Assembly: GCA_963853835.1 (NCBI GenBank)
Contig: OY970820.1
Span: 30,962,873 to 31,026,872, forward strand
Direction: 5' to 3'
Source of the DNA: Calendula officinalis
Lineage: Eukaryota; Streptophyta; Magnoliopsida; Asterales; Asteraceae
DNA: 64,000 bases
Below the pieces are notes generated by a model. It was not told the origin of the DNA. It ran no database searches and saw only the letters and a program-made list of their open reading frames with translations. A program made the translations under genes and the position numbers. Numbering within the stretch: position 1 is the first letter of the stretch; each line of letters opens with the position of its first letter. Positions 25,211 through 38,200 of the stretch are shown piece after piece.

Positions 25211-27651
25211 TTAGTTAATTTTGGGAACCCAAGCTTGATTTGTCTTGGGTTCATCCTTTGAAACGTAAGTCTTTTTAACTGAATGAGTCTTATATGCAAT
25301 TTTGTATTTAGTGCTGATGTTATTAGTTACTACTGATCTAGGTTTATACCCGTAGTTTTTGACTTTTGAAAATTTTACTACTGATGGACCAGTAGTGTTT
25401 GGGTAATATGAGTTTTGAGCATAATCAGTAGTGTTTTTATAGTTATACCAGATAGCATTGTAATTAGGGTTTTTACCAGTAGTAAACCTGGAATAGTTTC
25501 TACTGATGTTTGAAAACTTTGAGTATTGAGGAAACTGATTTTGTTTTCCATTGTTTTTGAAATAATTACTTTTGTTTGGACTTTTATACCTGGTATTTTG
25601 CACAAATCGTGGTGCAGTTCTTCCAAATTTATGAGTGTCAGCACATGGTTTATTGAATTTCTTTTGGTTTGGTTTTTTAGATTCCTTTTCTTTTGTTTCT
25701 TTAGTTTGTTTTAGTTTTAAGGCTTTTTCTTTTTCTTTGTTGATTTTGAATTCTTTAAATTCTTGATTGTTAATAGGATTGAAGTGACAATTTTTAGCTA
25801 TGTGGTTAACCTTGTTACAAATTAAACATGATAATTTTGTTGTTTTAGCACTTTCAGGTTTTCTTTGTTCTTTTAACTGATTTAGGTTTCTTTGATTTCC
25901 TCTTCTTAGAATTGTAGGTATATTTTCTGAATTGTATTTTGGAGATTCAGTTTGACTTTGGGTTGTATGAAAACTTGTGTCATTTGATTCAGTTGTTTGA
26001 TCATCATCAGAAGATTCATTACTGGTTTCAGTTTCAGTTTGACTTTCAACTTTTAAATCATTTAAAATTCTTTCTGTACTTGTTTTAAGTGGAGGTATAA
26101 AATTTGTTGGAGGTGGAACTGCATGATATCCCACTCCATGAACAACCTTTTCTGTGGTTTGATTATTAGTTAATTCATTAACAATTTTAGAACTTTTTTC
26201 AAATTTCTTAATAGTTAGTTTGTTCTGTTCATATTCCATTTTACATTCTTCTAATTTGATCAAAGTTTCTTTTAGTTTCAATTCAATATGTTCTTTTTCA
26301 TAAGTAGTTTGTAACAATTCATCTTTTATTTTTTGATCAGTTATTTTATAAATTTTAATTTGATTTTCTAAATCAGCTATACATCCATTATATTCAATTC
26401 TTCTAATTCTGTTTAGTATCATCTCTTCAAGTGTTTCTTTATTAAGTTTTTCTAATTCTTTATATGCTTTAATACATTCAGGAGTACAAGATTTAGAATT
26501 TACCTCAGTAGTGGAAGGATCAGTAGTAAAGGCCATGAGAGCTTGATTCTGTGCATGTTCTTCAGCTTGAAAGCTCCAGTCATACCCTTGTCCTTCTTGA
26601 GATACTAAAGCAGTTGAATTTGAGGTACTATTTTTGTTGTAGTTTGATCTTTGGTCTTTGTTTGGGCATTCTCTGGCAAAGTGACCTAGATTGCTACAGT
26701 TGTAGCACTTGACCTTGGTTTTGTCAAATCCAGCACGATCACCTTTGTTGTAAGAGAGATTTTGTCTTCCAGTTCTTTTAAGAAACCTTTTGGTTCTTAA
26801 GCTTAACATAGCCATCTGCCACTTGATGTCCATCTCTTCCAAATCATCAGGATTGAGTTGTTCTAAATCCTCACTAATTAATGCAGTATGCACATGACTA
26901 GTGAAGAAAGATTCTCTTGCTATATCTTCAATCCCTGTATTCTTTGTATTGTCCTTTCCTGTTCCTGTACTAGACACAAAAGCATCATTGTTTGAAGGTA
27001 AATTGGGAGTTTTAGTACTTACCTCTGATTCAAACACTCTTAGTTCATTGTAGAGTTCATCAAGTTCTTTCTCTTCTAGTGCATCTCCTTGTCGATATAT
27101 CACAGTATACATAGACCATTCTTCACCTAGAGACCTGAGGAACTTCCCGTTGACATCATCATTGTCTGGTTGGTAACCAACTTGATTCGTTCACCAATGA
27201 GTTTGTTGAACCTATCTAATACTTGAGACAATGATTCATTCTTTTGTCCTTTGAAGTTTTCAAAGTCTTGTTTCAGAACAGACTTCATGTTTCTCTTTGT
27301 GCTCTTTGTACCAACAAACCTCTTTTCCAGAGCCTGCCATAACTTTTTTGCATCATCGTATTCAACAAAGAGATGTTGATAGTCATTGGGAATGGCAAGC
27401 AACAGAGTGCTTAAGGCCTTGAGCTCGATCCCTCTGTCCTTCTTCTCTTTCTCACTCTTGAGTTTGTCAGCTTCAGTTGAAGTGGTGGCTATTTGAGTTT
27501 GAATAGTCTTGTTGCCTTCAACAACCACTTCCCACATGGAATAATCAGTAACCATCATGTATTGCTTGATTCTGTTTTTCCACATCTCAAAGTTGTTGGG
27601 AGTGAGAATTGGAATCTTGTTTGCTTGAGTACTTTCATTGTTATCAGACAT
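25211..27651 (-). pseudogene. Element B gag (one frameshift)
   Basis: Starts at the ATG complementary to 27649-27651. The capsid part is open to about 27127, where a frameshift ends the first frame (FNKLIGE then unrelated residues). A second frame is open from 27112 to 25211 with both zinc knuckles (CYNCSNLGHFAREC; CLICNKVNHIAKNC) and the tail WVPKIN. The two knuckles are about 290 residues apart, separated by Lys/Glu/Leu coiled-coil sequence and a Ser/Thr/Asp-rich stretch. It gives the clearest view of the intact C-terminal layout of this gag. Confidence 0.9.
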
Positions 27652-27721
27652 GATTAACAATTTTGAGATCGAAAGTATGAAACTTTTTGCTGTTCTTAAT
27701 TCGTAGATCTAGAACCGTAAA

Positions 27722-27733
27722 GCTCTGATACCA
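27722..27733 (-). other. Element B primer-binding site
   Basis: The minus strand reads TGGTATCAGAGC two bases inside the LTR end, matching the 3' end of plant initiator methionine tRNA, the usual copia primer. Confidence 0.88.
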
Positions 27734-27744
27734 CTTGTCAGGAT

Positions 27745-28386
27745 TGTTGGAACAAGATCACAGATCAACTTATTACTGATGCTGCAGTTAGTACTGATCA
27801 TGTTTACTACTGATGAATACCATGGTTGATACTGATGGGGCAGAACCACTTACTACTGATGAGTTGATACTGGTGAAGACTATGACTAACTTACTACTGA
27901 TCATGCATACAATGAAGATACTACTGATCATAGTAATTACTACTGACGTTGGTTTTGGACTTACAACTGGTCACCAGAGTTACTACTGACGATGCTTATT
28001 TACTACTGGTGATTGCAGTTACTACTGGTATACGATTTGGAAGCATATCAAGTCCGAGATCTTCGTAGAGTTAGTTATAGAATGTAATTCAATGTATATC
28101 TTTTATTATTCGATGTAAATCAAGTCCTAGAATAACTAGGGTAAATAGTTTAGCTTCAAGGACTATTATAAATAGTTCCTTACGAATTGTAAACGTACGT
28201 GTGTATTGTTAATCGATAATATACATTGAAGCTTTTTGTGAAACTGTGTTCTTAATATTTTCGCATATTGTTCTTACAGTTCATCGTTCTTAAACATATT
28301 GATATAGTGTTAATCCGCTGTAACTTCTATCATCAATTAGATCTAAAGGTGTTTATTAACTCATTCATAGTTAATCGATCCTGACA
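27745..28386 (+). repeat. Element C 5' LTR
   Basis: A 642 bp LTR. U3 contains about thirteen ACTACTG-type words between 27765 and 28035. TATAAATA lies at 28167-28174, so transcription probably begins near 28200. Ends CCTGACA. Confidence 0.95.
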
Positions 28387-28388
28387 AG

Positions 28389-28400
28389 TGGTATCAGAGC
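28389..28400 (+). other. Element C primer-binding site
   Basis: TGGTATCAGAGC, complementary to the initiator methionine tRNA 3' end, two bases after the LTR. Confidence 0.9.
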
Positions 28401-28473
28401 ATATTGGTTCTAGATCTACGAATTTTAAGAACAACAAAAAGTTTTAATCTTTAAAACACACACATTGTTAATC

Positions 28474-31220
28474 ATGTCTGATAACAATGAAAGCACTCAA
28501 GCTAATAAAATCCCTATACTCACTCCCAATAACTTTGGGATGTGGAAGAATCGTATTAAGCAATACATGCTTATTACTGATTATACCATGTGGGAAGTTG
28601 TTGTTGAGGGAAACAAAACCGTTCCTGGACAAGCAACAAGTTCTGCAACTGAAGCAGACAAACTGAAGTGTGAAAAGGAGAAGAAAGACAGAGGAATCGA
28701 ACTCAAAGCTCTAAGCACTCTTCTTCTGGCCATTCCTAATGACTATCAACATCTCTTTGTTGAATATGATGATGCAAAGCTGTTATGGCAGGCACTGGAA
28801 AAGAGATTTGTTGGCACTAAAAGCACAAAAAGAAACATGAAGTCTGTACTGAAGCAGGACTTTGAAAACTTCAAAGGCCAAAAGAATGAATCTCTATCTC
28901 AAACCTTTGATAGATTCAACAAACTCATTGGTGAATTGAATCAAGTTGGGGTGAAACCTGACAATGATGATGTCAATAGAAAATTTCTCAGATCTCTTGG
29001 AGAAGAATGGTCTATGTACACAGTCATATATAGACAAGGTGATGCTTTGGAAGAAAAGGAGCTGGATGAATTGTACAATGAACTTAGGGTGTTTGAATCT
29101 GAGGTAAGTTCTAAAACTCCTAATTTGTCTTCAAACAATGCTGCTTTTGTGTCTAGCACAGGAACAGGTCAGGAAACTGCAAAGGCTGCAGATTGTGAAG
29201 ATGCTGCAAGAGAATCCTTCTTCACTAGTCATGTGCATACTGCACTAATTAGTGATGATTTGGAACAACTGAATCCTGATGATCTTGAAGAGATGGATCT
29301 TAAATGACAGATGGCTATGCTGAGCCTTAGAACCAAAAGGTTCTTGAAGAGGACTGGAAGAACAAACTTAAACTTCAACAAAGGTGACAAGGCAGGATTT
29401 GACAAGACTAAAGTCAAATGTTACAACTGTAACAACCTTGGACACTTTGCTAAAGAATGTCCTCAGCCAAACAAAAGATCAAACTCAACTGCTCTTGTTT
29501 CACAACAAGGACAAGGCTATGACTGGAGCTTTCAAGCAGAGAAGCATGCACAGAATCAAGCTCTCATGGCTTTCACTGACTCTCCTACTAAGGTACAATC
29601 TAAATCTTGCACTCCTGAATGCATTAAAGCTTATAAAGATTTAGAGAAACTGAATAAAGAAACACTGGCAGAGATGATTCTAAATAGAAACAGAAGAATT
29701 GAATATAATGGTTGTATAGCTGATCTTGAAAATCAAATTAAAATTTATAAAATAACTGATCAAAAGATAAAAGAAGAATTGCTACAAACCACTTATGAAA
29801 AACAACATCTTGAATTAAAATTAAAAGAGACTTTGATCAAACTAGAAGAATCTCAAATGGAATTAGAACAAAACAAATTAACCATTAAAAAGTTTGAAAG
29901 AAGCTCTCAAATTGTCAATGAATTAACAAGTAATCAAACCACTGAAAAGGTTGTGCATGGAGTGGGATATCATGTTGTTCCTCCTCCAACTAATTTTATA
30001 CCTCCTCTTAAATCAAGCACAGAAAGAATTTTAGAAGATTTAAAAATATCAAATGAAACTGAAACTTGTAATGAAACATCTGAATCAAATGATTCTTCTG
30101 ATAATGATCAAACTACAGACTCAATTGAATTTACAATTTTTCAAACTGAAACTACAAACTCAATTGATACAAGTTTTCACACAGCACAAAGTCCAAATGA
30201 TTCTCCCAAATATAATGCAGAAAATATACCAAAAATTTTAAAAAGGGGAAATCAAAGAAACAGGAATCAACTCTTAGAACAAAGAAAAACCATAAGGGCT
30301 AAGGATAATAAATTAAAATGTGTTATTTGCAACAAAGTAAATAGTTTAGCTTCAAGGACTATTATAAATAGTTCCTTACGAATTGTAAACGTACGTGTGT
30401 ATTGTTAATCGATAATATACATTGAAGCTTTTTGTGAAACTGTGTTCTTAATATTTTCGCATATTGTTCTTACAGTTCATCGTTCTTAAACATATTGATA
30501 TAGTGTTAATCCGCTGTAACTTCTATCATCAATTAGATCTAAAGGTGTTTATTAACTCATTCATAGTTAATCGATCCTGACAAGTGGTATCAGAGAGTTC
30601 AAGGAATTTAAAAATTGTAAAGAAAAGGCAAAAACACAGAAGTTAAAAGATACTACTGGTCCTTCAGTAGTAAATAAAACAAAAACTCCAATTGCTGAAA
30701 CACCAAGATTTGGAAGAAGTGCATCAAGGTTTGTTCAAAGTAGAAGAGTTGGAAGCCCAAAGAACATCAATTATTTCAAAAATAATGGAAAAACAAATCA
30801 AAATAAACAATATTTTAATTTTTCCAACACCAGTAGAAACTCTAACAGGTTTACTACTGGTCATAACCATAATTACAATGCTGTTGGATACCAGTACCAA
30901 AACAATACTGGTAAAAACCCTAATTTTAAAAATACTACTAATGCCAAACCATTTGCTAAAAACACTACTGGTCATTCTAAACATGGTAAGTACCCAAATA
31001 CTACTGGTCCATCAGTAGTAAAGAATTCAAAAGCTAAAAACAATGGGTATAGACCAAGATCAGTAGTAAACTCTAAAAAATCCAAAAGGGCAGTAGTAAA
31101 ACAGAACACCAGTACTAAAAAGGTATGGGTACCAAAAATGTTTAAAGTTAACTGTTCTAAATCTGATTTATTAAAGGATGAACCCAAGACATATAAAGCT
31201 TGGGTTCCCAAACTTAACTG
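28474..31220 (+). pseudogene. Element C gag, disrupted by a stop and an LTR fragment
   Basis: Starts at ATG 28474 and follows the gag of A and B. TGA at 29305-29307 replaces a Trp codon (EMDLK then QMAM). The first zinc knuckle CYNCNNLGHFAKEC is intact. The second is cut after CVICNKVN by a 259 bp piece of LTR and leader (30337-30595), so its His and last Cys are lost. The 3' part is a Thr/Asn/Tyr-rich tail with many ACTACTGGT words, ending AWVPKLN at 31220. Confidence 0.9.
30337..30595 (+). repeat. LTR-leader fragment embedded in gag of element C
   Basis: These 259 bp match 28141-28399, the LTR part from before the TATA box through the primer-binding site, with equal length. The left join shares GTAAAT with the gag text and the right join shares CAGAG-like bases, which is microhomology. 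About 45-60 bp of gag is missing at the join. A second TATAAATA (30363-30370) therefore sits inside gag. Confidence 0.93.
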
Positions 31221-31235
31221 ATCCTTTACTTACTT

Positions 31236-34200
31236 GTGCAGAGCATTCAGATCCCTGAAGAAGGTAGAACATGGCACATTGATAGTGGATGCTCAAGGCA
31301 CATGACTGGAAATCTGCAAATTCTTAAAGATTTCAAGTCATTTGATGGAGGATATGTGGCCTTTGGTGAGAATCCAAAGGGAGGTAAGATTTCAGGGAAA
31401 GGTACAGTTACAAATGGTAAGATTACTTTTGATGATGTATTTTATGTAGCTGAGCTAAAATACAATCTTGTCAGTGTGTCTCAAGTTTGTGATAAAAAGA
31501 ACAAAATTCTTTTCACAGACATTGAGTGCATCATTCTTTCTCCTGACTTTATTTTAGATGAAAAATATGTAGTTTTGAGAACTCCAAGGAGAAACAATGT
31601 GTATTGCCTGGATATAGGGGGAGAACTCATTTCTTCAAATGAGGTCAACTGTTTTATATCCAAGGCAAACACTACTGAATCAGAACTATGGCATAGAAGG
31701 ATGTGTCACACAAATTTTAAAAACATGAACAATTTAGTAAGAAAGAATTTGGTAATTGGACTACCACAAAAACAATTTATGTGTGATCATCACTGTGTTG
31801 CATGCCTAAAAGGTAAACAACATAAGTCTTCTCATAAGTCCAAAATGGTAAACTCTATTTCTGTTCCTTTACAACTCTTACATATGGACCTCTTTGGACC
31901 TACAAATGTAATGAGTATTGGAAAGAAACAATATTGTCTTGTTATTACTGATGACTTTTCCAAATATACATGGGTTTTCTTTCTCAGGGCAAAAGATGAA
32001 ACAAGTGAACTCATCAAGAACTTAATTGTTAAACTGGAGAACTCATCTGATCAAAAAGTTAAAGCCATAAGATGTGATAATGGCACAGAATTTAAAAATA
32101 CTAACCTAATTAACTTTTGTGATCTTAAAGGTATTGACAGGCAATACAGCTCACCTAGAACTCCTCAACAAAATGGTGTAGCTGAAAGAAGAAATAGAAC
32201 CATCATTGAAGCAGCAAGATCAATGTTAGCAGATTCAAAATTACCAATCACCTTTTGGACAGAAGCTGTTAATACTGCCTGTTATGTACAAAACAGAGTA
32301 TTAATAGTTAAGCCACATCATAAAACACCATATGAACTTTTTAATAAAAGAAAACCTTCCATAAGTTTTTTAAAATCATTTGGTTGTCCTTGTACTATTC
32401 TGATTACAAGAGAACAAATTGGTAAGTTTGACTGCAAAGCTGATGATGGAATCTTTGTGGGATACTCTACTCAAAGCAAATCATACAGAGTGTTCAACAA
32501 AAGATTAAGGATAATTGAAGAAAGCATCAATGTATCCGTTAATGAGAATGTTCCTAATGAACAAGGAAATGGTCCAGATTGGCTATTTAACATAGACAAT
32601 CTAACCAAATCCTTTAACACTAACATGGATTTAAATGCAGGTGATTCAAATTGTCATACTCAAAAGGAAGGAACATCATCCTTCAATACTGGTCAAGAAG
32701 AGATGAGATACATAGTAGTTGATACTGCTCCCACAGTTAATACTGAGGACAGTAATAACTCAAATTCTGAGAGCAGTAGTGAATCAGACAATGAGGACAG
32801 TAGTAATTCAAATACTACTGGGACCAGTAACAGTACTCAAAATACTACTGGTCCTAGCAATAACCTAAATTCTCTAAACACTACTGATCCCAGTAGTAAC
32901 TATGAACCAGCAAATGATGATGAACCAAATACCAATGACAATGAAGAACCTCAAGAGGAACAATCTCCTGAGCCAAATGAGTCCAATCTTGAAAACCAAC
33001 TATGTGTTGATAAAGTTCATGGCACTAGAACTGAAAAGAATCATCCTCTGGATCAAGTCCTTAGTGATGTGAACTCAAGCATGCAGACAAGAAGCAAATT
33101 ACATAAAAGTCTAACTGCAAACATGTGTAATATAAGTTTAATTGCTAATGAATGTATGTTTGAATGCTTTCTGTCTCAGGATGAACCAAAGAAGATTCAA
33201 CAAGCAATGAAGGATTCAAACTAGATTGAGGCAATGCAAGAAGAACTCCTTCAATTCAAATTACAAGCTGTTTGGACACTTGTACCTCTACCTAAAGGAA
33301 AAAGAGCCATTGGAACAAGGTGGATCTTTAGAAACAAGAAAGATGAAAGAGGTATAGTGATAAAAAAACAAAGCCAGACTTGTAGCCCAAGGATACACTC
33401 AAGAAGAAAGAATAGACTATGATGAAGTATATGCCCCTGTTGCTAGAATTGAAGCAATCAGGATATTCTTAGCATATGCTTCATACAAAAAGTTTAAAGT
33501 CTATCAAATGGATGTAAAGAGTGCCTTCCTATATGGGAAAATTGAAGAAGAAGTATATGTCTGCCAACCTCCAGGTTTTGAAGATCCAAAACATGATGAT
33601 TATGTATTCAAACTAGACAAAGCTCTATATGGCCTACATCAGGCACCAAGAGCATGGTATGATACGTTATCATCATACTTACTGAAGAATGATTTCAAAA
33701 GAGGAGCAATTGACAAAACTCTGTTTACAAGAAAAGCCAAGAATGATATACTACTGGTGCAAATTTATGTAGATGATATCATCTTTGGATCAACAAATGA
33801 TGCATTATGTAAAGAGTTTGAAAATCTCATGCAAATCAAATTTAAAATGAGCTCCATGGGTCCAATGAACTTCTTCCTTGTACTCCAAGTAAATCAAAGA
33901 ACAGATGGTATTTTGATAAACCAATCAAAATATGTTAAAGACATCTTGGAGAAGTTTGATATGAAAGACTGCAAAAGTGCAAGTACACCAATGGAAACAC
34001 ACAAACACCTACATCCTGATGCTGAGGGGGAGGATGTAGATGAACACTTATATAGATCAATGATAGGCTCTTTGATGTACTTAACTGCATCAAGACCTGA
34101 CATTATGTACAGTGTTTGTGTGTGTGCAAGATATCAAGCCAGACCTATAGAACTACACTTGCAGGCTGTCAAAAGAATAATCAGATACTTGAAAGGCAAA

Positions 34201-34710
34201 CCATCACTTGGTCTATGGTATCCACATGATTCACCCTTTGAACTCATAGCCTACACATATAGTGACTATGGAGGTGAATGTCAAGATAGAAAGTCCACTA
34301 CTGGTGGATGTCAATTCTTTGGATCAAGACTGGTGTCATGGCAATGTAAGAAGCAAACAAATGTATCAACATCAACTGCTGAAGCAGAGTATGTAGCTGC
34401 ATCTGCTTGCTGTGCTCAAGTACTCTGGATTCAAAACCAACTGCTAGACTTTGGTATCTCTATCCTTAAAACTCCTATTTTTATTGATAATCAAAGTGCT
34501 ATTAGTATTGTGAACAATCCAGTAAAACACTCTAAAACCAAACACATTGAAATAAGATTTCATTTTATAAGAGATTGCAATGAAAAGAAGTTAATCAAAG
34601 TAGTTAAAATTCATACTGATGATCAACTAGCAGATCTTTTTACAAAAGCATTTGATATAGGAAGATTCAACTTCTTGGTTAGCAGTATTGAAATGATTTT
34701 AATAAATTAA
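31236..34710 (+). pseudogene. Element C pol (broken)
   Basis: Protease WHIDSGCSRHMTG, integrase zinc region HHCVACLKGKQHK and DDE core (HMDLFGPT, RCDNGTEF, QQNGVAERRN) are intact in the first frame. A Ser/Thr/Asn-rich linker full of ACTACTG words follows. TAG at 33222-33224 replaces Trp just before the RT. One extra A in the run at 33362-33368 then breaks the frame, ending at 33422. RT is open again at 33508 with IYVDDIIFGS. In RNase H the first catalytic Asp of AYTDSDYGG is Tyr (AYTYSDYGG, near 34259). Ends at 34710. Confidence 0.92.
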
Positions 34711-35292
34711 TTTCTCACTCAAAATCATGTGTAAAGTTTTGTTGTAAAAAGTTATTTATTTGTTTAAGTGTTTTACTACTGGTAGGTCTGCTTTACTGGT
34801 ATGTAGGTTTGTGCACAAAATACTACTGGTAGGTCAATACTACTGGTGTGTATTAGGTTTACAAAAATACTACTGGTAAGTCAGTACTACTGGTATCCAC
34901 ATATACTACTGGTAGTGTGTGTTAGTGGTTTCTACTGATGTCTATAGTTACTACTGATGTCAAAATCCTTAGTTACTACTGATGTTCGTAGATACTACTG
35001 ACATTTTCTTACTGGTATCTAATTTACTACTGGTCTTTCAACTATCAAATTACCAAACTAACCCTCATGAAATTAGCCGTTGTGCTATGATTCGAAGGAC
35101 AAATTAGTATTTTTGCAGGATGAATCATAAGATATAAATAGATGAAGTCGATTAGTTTAGCATTATCCTCACATCGATTTGCTAAATCCTCTCGATAAAC
35201 CCTAACTTACGATCATAAACCATGCACCAGTAACAAAATTCTTACTCGTTTCTCTCAAATCAAACGATCCAAACTTCTCAAAATCAACAACA
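34711..35292 (+). other. Element C pol-ORF3 spacer with a dense ACTACTG array
   Basis: A 580 bp leader of ORF3. About thirteen copies of ACTACTGGT or ACTACTGAT-like words lie between 34770 and 35035, at irregular spacing. Around 35125 a TATAAATAG word lies about 160 bp upstream of the ORF3 start, so the array could sit upstream of an internal promoter (inference). Confidence 0.65.
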
Positions 35293-38200
35293 ATGGCAAC
35301 TTTACAATCTCTCGATGTTCAAACAGATCTTAAATACTCAGAGTTTCACAATATGTGTGCATTCCTAAAGAATCCAGACGGTACAAAAGACTTTCGTCCA
35401 ATAGTACAATTCTTGAAGAACTCATACATCAAGTTCGCCTTAACTGTAAAACCGAAAGCATATCAACAACACATGGTTGATTTCTGGACAAATGCTGAAC
35501 GAACCGAAGGGTCAACCATGTCAATGATTAAATCAAAAGTGGATGGCAAAACGGTCACAATAACTGAACAATCAATTTGACACCATCTACAACTACATGA
35601 TGATGCAGGTATATTTTCACTTCCTAAGGAATACATTGTTGAAATTTTAAATAAAATGGGATATGAGGGAAGACTTGACATAGTAACTTTTCAAAAAGGT
35701 CTTCTCTCCCCACAATGGAAATTTCTTGTACATAACATTCAACATTGTATTTCTCCTAAAAGAAGTACCTGGAATGAGTTTAACAAATCAATAGCATCTG
35801 CTGTTGTTTGTTTATGCACAGACTAAGTATTTAATTTTTCAAACATGATTTTTGAAGGTATGTTGGGAAATCTTAGTGCTTCAAAATTTTTAATGTATCC
35901 CAGATTTCTTCAACATATCTTAAACTGTGAATTACAAAACTTGTCAACTCCTAAAAATATTTTTATAATTCCTGAGTTGAACAAGAAAGTGTTCTCTAAT
36001 ATGAGAAAAGAGTTTAAATTTTCGGGCAAGGAAACCCCTCTGTTTCCTAATATGATCAAAGATCAACCACAACTTGGAGAGGGTTCAATCATAGATACAA
36101 CCCATATTGAACCTCAACCCACTCCATCACCCCCAAATGCAGAGTGCTACTCTTCACTCTGTGGAAGACCTGCCCAATGTAACCCAAAATATATCCACAA
36201 TTTATAAAAGAAAGAAAACTTCTTTCAAGGACACCAGGGGACAAATTGAGTCAAACCCCAGGCTCCAAGAGTTGTCCTCCAAGGAGGAGAGAGGACATGA
36301 GGCGAGGGCTTTCACTACTGATGCCCCAAAGGTGGGTGCACAGGATAGTGAAAACATCACTAAGACCCAGACCTCGGCAACTCTGAGTGATGACTCTTTT
36401 GAGGAATTACTTAGAGGACCCCGGTGCCAAGAAACCAAAAGGGGGGGCACTACTGCTTCTTCTAGGAAGAAGAGGGTGTCCAAACAACCCATTTCATCAC
36501 CTAGAAGTGATGAGGGTAGACCTGAAACTGATGAATTGACGGATAGGATGGAAAACCTTAAAGCCAATGTACCTGTCAGTGAGCCCGATGATCTTGCTAG
36601 ATGGAGTGAGGGCAGTATTAAACATACTCAATTGACGGATAGGTTGGGATACCTTGAATCCACTGTACAAGACTATCTTAAATATCTCACCAATCAAGGA
36701 AAAACAATAACAGTGATGAAGAAGCACATTAATACCATCAACAAAAGGATGAGAATGTATGAGCACAGGCTTCGTCAACAAACAAAGATTATAAGAAGAT
36801 TGAAAAAGAAGATTGAAAATAGTGAGGCTCCACCAGTTGAGCTCACTAAGGGGGAGAAGGACAACATTCAAACCATGATTGATGAATCAATTGCAGCAGC
36901 ATCAACCTCTCTCCTCAATCTTAAAGAAACTAAAGTTGATGAAGGCCAGGAAAATGTTGAAGGCCCAGAAAACATGGATACTACTGATGTACCTGCTACT
37001 AATGAACATACAGAAATACCAGTAGTAACTCATACTACTGATATCATAGCAGTAGTAAATCCACAAGAGGAAATCATTGCACCAAACACTACTGATGCCC
37101 TATCAGCAGTAAATCCTGAAGTCACACCAGTAGTAACTACTGAAGAGGAAGAACTAGTTTTACCAGAGCTAATTGAAAGAGAAAGATTTGAAATCATCAC
37201 CAAACCACCTACACCTGATCAACCACTTATCATACCTGACATTGATGATAATGTGAACTGGTTTGAGGTTGATGAATGCTCACTTCCTCCACATCCAAAA
37301 ATACTTCAACAAAATGAACTTACATTGTTTTCTCCCTCAATCATAATCAGAGGTGTGCCTGATATGAAATACATTCCACCTCCACCTTCAGCTCATATTG
37401 GAAAGGGTAAAGAAGTATATGATGAAGATTACCCTAACAGAGCACTTGGTCATTACATGGTAAACAAGATAAATCTTGTCAGAGCTGATAAACAATCTAG
37501 ATGGAAGGTGAAACACAAGAGATACTTGGAGAAAGTAGCTAAGTATCAAGCTCTTGAAGAGAAGAAGGCTCAAAATAAATTACCTGTTCAAGTACCTGTT
37601 CAAATAGAAGATGCTCAGATAGAAGCTCAAAAAGCAGAATTTAAGAGACTTAGAAAAGTTGAAGAAGAACATATCAATTGTCTTGAAGATTTGATATCTG
37701 AATGCAAAAGAACTAAAAGTGAATTAACAGAGGATGTATTTGAACAGAAAACCAATATGATTGAATATTTGAAAACAAAAGGGCACAATGCAAAGTCCTT
37801 TGGCAGAATGAAGATGATGACCATTATTGAAAAATATTGTGCTGCCAAGAAGAAGGATTTGGCTGAACAAGAAGCTGAAGAAGAAAAGAAATCAAAAGCC
37901 CTAGTTCCAATCAGTCCAAAATTAGTTAAAGCTGGTAGTATGTCAACTACTGGTGAATCCTCAACTCCCAAATCAAAGAAGAGAAAGGCTGTTACTCAAG
38001 AACAGAGTACTAAAAAGAAATCAAAAACAGAACAAATCATTCCTGTTCTTGAATTACCTGTTGCTCCCTTGCAGAACAATCCAATCATCAATTGGAGAGT
38101 TATGCCCAACAATGTTATAGAAATTGTAAGGGAAGACAAAGCCATACAAAGATTCACTGGATGGTTACCATTGATCAGATCATGCTCAAGAAGTGATGTT

